Shown: piece by piece, positions 5,632 through 6,104 of the stretch
Layout: each line of letters starts with the position of its first letter
Position numbering within the stretch: the first letter of the stretch is position 1
NCBI GenBank assembly: GCA_029983705.1
Contig: JASBYZ010000088.1
Coordinates: 1-6,104, forward strand
DNA: 6,104 bases
DNA from: Coriobacteriales bacterium
GTDB lineage: Bacteria > Actinomycetota > Coriobacteriia > Coriobacteriales > JAEZZM01
Direction of reading: 5' to 3'
The notes under the pieces: generated by a model
Told to the model about the DNA's origin: nothing
Seen by the model: the letters and a program-made list of their open reading frames with translations, nothing else
Database searches by the model: none
Program-made: the position numbers and the translations under genes

Positions 5632-5655
5632 GGCGAGAAGGACGCTGAGCTCGCC
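5632..5655 (-). other. Hairpin at the predicted 5' end of the rplJ transcript
   Basis: GGCGAG and CTCGCC form a perfect 6-bp, GC-rich stem with a 12-nt loop. If transcription starts near 5655, the stem is at the very 5' end of the message, where it would protect against 5'-end-dependent decay. Read on the plus strand it is followed by GATATTTTTAT, so a weak terminator shielding the antitoxin gene from the left is an alternative. Confidence 0.45.
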
Positions 5656-5661
5656 GATATT

Positions 5662-5689
5662 TTTATAATATATATAGTTTGTATTGTAA
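5662..5689 (-). promoter_or_regulatory. Candidate promoter of the rplJ–rplL operon
   Basis: On the minus strand TTACAA (5689-5684) is followed after 16 bp by TATAAA (5667-5662). The -10 box matches in five of six positions and the -35 only moderately. The predicted start near 5655 lies at the first GC-rich bases after an AT-only stretch. The region is so AT-rich that alternative -10 hexamers such as TATTAT (5670-5665) cannot be excluded. Confidence 0.5.
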
Positions 5690-5750
5690 TTTAATATACA
5701 TTAATCATAGATTGCTTTACAATTTAATTTAATTTGATAGTTTAAATTAT
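5681..5750. promoter_or_regulatory. AT-rich divergent control region with candidate operators
   Basis: This lies between the rplJ promoter and the antitoxin start, in a stretch with about 17 % G+C (5656-5771). It contains an imperfect palindrome GTATTGTAATTTAATATAC (5681-5699, 7 of 9 positions paired) overlapping the rplJ -35 box. Three tandem AATTT pentamers follow at 5721-5735, then a 14-bp near-palindrome ATAGTTTAAATTAT (5737-5750, 6 of 7 positions paired) close to the antitoxin ribosome binding site. A weak rightward promoter TTTACA (5716-5721), 16 bp, TAGTTT (5738-5743) is possible. Antitoxins of this family usually bind palindromes next to their own promoter, so these are operator candidates. 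In such AT-rich DNA short palindromes also arise by chance. Confidence 0.35.
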
Positions 5751-5771
5751 TTTTTGAACAGGAGTAGTGCA

Positions 5772-6065
5772 ATGTCAAGTTCAAATATAAACATTCGAGT
5801 TAACTCTCAATTGAAAAAGGAGGCAGAAGAGTTGTTTAAAGATTTAGGCTTAAGTATGTCTTCTGCAATTAATTTATTTTTAAAGACATCTGTAAATTGT
5901 GATGGAATTCCATTTGAAATAAGCCGCAAAAAGCCCAACTCAGATACGCTCGCAGCACTTTTAGAAGTTCAAGAATTTGAAAAGCACCCTGAGAAATATA
6001 AAACCTACAGTTCTTTTAAAGAAGCTTTGGAAGATTTAGATACTAATGAGGATATATCTAACTAG
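5772..6065 (+). CDS. RelB/DinJ-family type II antitoxin
   Basis: This 97-residue protein has the layout of a RelB/DinJ antitoxin. An N-terminal ribbon-helix-helix DNA-binding part runs from beta strand NINIRVN (5-11) through helix KKEAEELFKDLG (15-26) to LSMSSAINLFLKTS (27-40). The family signature DGIPFEI (44-50) follows. The C-terminal half, including SFKEALEDLD (81-90), is charged and would wrap around the toxin to neutralise it. The start is ATG 5772, 7 nt after AGGAG (5760-5764); the in-frame TTG at 5754 lies upstream of that site and is not used. The gene is read away from rplJ and overlaps the toxin gene by 20 nt. It is 32 % G+C by direct count, clearly below the stalk and polymerase genes, which suggests acquisition by transfer. 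It probably represses its own promoter, alone and more tightly with toxin. Confidence 0.92.
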   Translation: MSSSNINIRVNSQLKKEAEELFKDLGLSMSSAINLFLKTSVNCDGIPFEISRKKPNSDTLAALLEVQEFEKHPEKYKTYSSFKEALEDLDTNEDISN

Positions 6066-6104
6066 TTATTTTAAAAAAGATCTGAAACGGATTAAAAAGC
6101 GGAA
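6046..6104 (+). CDS. YafQ/RelE-like mRNA-cleaving toxin, first 19 codons (cut by window edge)
   Basis: An open frame starting at ATG 6046, shifted +1 relative to the antitoxin, reads MRIYLTSYFKKDLKRIKKR and runs off the window. The pattern of a short beta strand followed by a basic FKKDLKRIKKR helix is typical of the N-terminus of YafQ-like members of the RelE/ParE superfamily. These are ribosome-dependent endoribonucleases that cut mRNA in the A site. The start overlaps the last 20 nt of the antitoxin gene, and only a weak GGAAGA lies upstream (6029-6034). Translation is therefore probably coupled to the antitoxin, as is usual for such pairs. Catalytic residues are beyond the edge, so whether the toxin is intact cannot be judged. 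Confidence 0.85.
   Translation, partial: MRIYLTSYFKKDLKRIKKR

Noticed and set aside
5327..5655. tRNA or other structured RNA gene in the long gene-free stretch
   Set aside because: No tRNA cloverleaf or T-arm sequence is present; the structures are accounted for by the rplJ leader.
5754..5771. TTG start giving the antitoxin six extra residues
   Set aside because: It lies upstream of the AGGAG site that is correctly spaced for ATG 5772, and the family starts close to the first beta strand.

Overview
The window is a ribosomal protein/RNA polymerase gene cluster read leftward (minus strand), rplJ–rplL–rpoB–rpoC. At the right edge a toxin–antitoxin module is read rightward from the far side of the rplJ promoter region. 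The cluster sits at roughly 40-50 % G+C in the stretches I counted. RpoB is about 1170 residues, much shorter than the E. coli subunit. The visible RpoC N-terminus runs into a highly charged helical segment of the kind found in actinobacterial beta-prime subunits. The L10 and RpoB sequences resemble those I remember from Coriobacteriia (Atopobium, Lancefieldella, Fannyhessea and Olsenella relatives). That placement is recollection, not a search result.

Layout from left to right. Positions 1-547 hold the 5' part of rpoC, cut by the window edge. Positions 550-4062 hold complete rpoB, with a GTG start and only 2 nt between its stop and the rpoC start. Positions 4063-4315 are a 253-nt spacer without genes. 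It holds an intrinsic terminator behind rplL, a perfect 12-bp-arm palindrome carrying a TTGACA box on each strand, and a probable separate rpoB promoter. Positions 4316-4699 are rplL (L7/L12) and 4793-5311 are rplJ (L10). Positions 5312-5655 form a long untranslated leader of rplJ. It contains a recognisable L10-binding leader, a strong minus-strand terminator hairpin, and a third composite hairpin just upstream of the rplJ ribosome binding site. Positions 5656-5771 are a very AT-rich divergent promoter region (about 17 % G+C). Positions 5772-6065 encode a RelB/DinJ-family antitoxin, and the first 19 codons of a YafQ/RelE-like toxin overlap its end from 6046 to the window edge.

How it fits together: L10 and L12 form the ribosomal stalk, and free L10–L12 complex is expected to bind the L10 leader and shut off its own operon. 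The sequence supports a transcription-attenuation version. One strand of the L10 leader (CUACCAAAG) can pair either inside the L10-binding fold or with nine nucleotides of the downstream terminator. The terminator after rplL and the promoter-like palindrome before rpoB would let polymerase subunits be set apart from stalk-protein output. The toxin–antitoxin pair is AT-rich (antitoxin 32 % G+C) and is probably an acquired module inserted beside this essential operon.

I see no wholly new protein system here. The most interesting material is non-coding: the rplJ leader switch and the rplL–rpoB palindrome.
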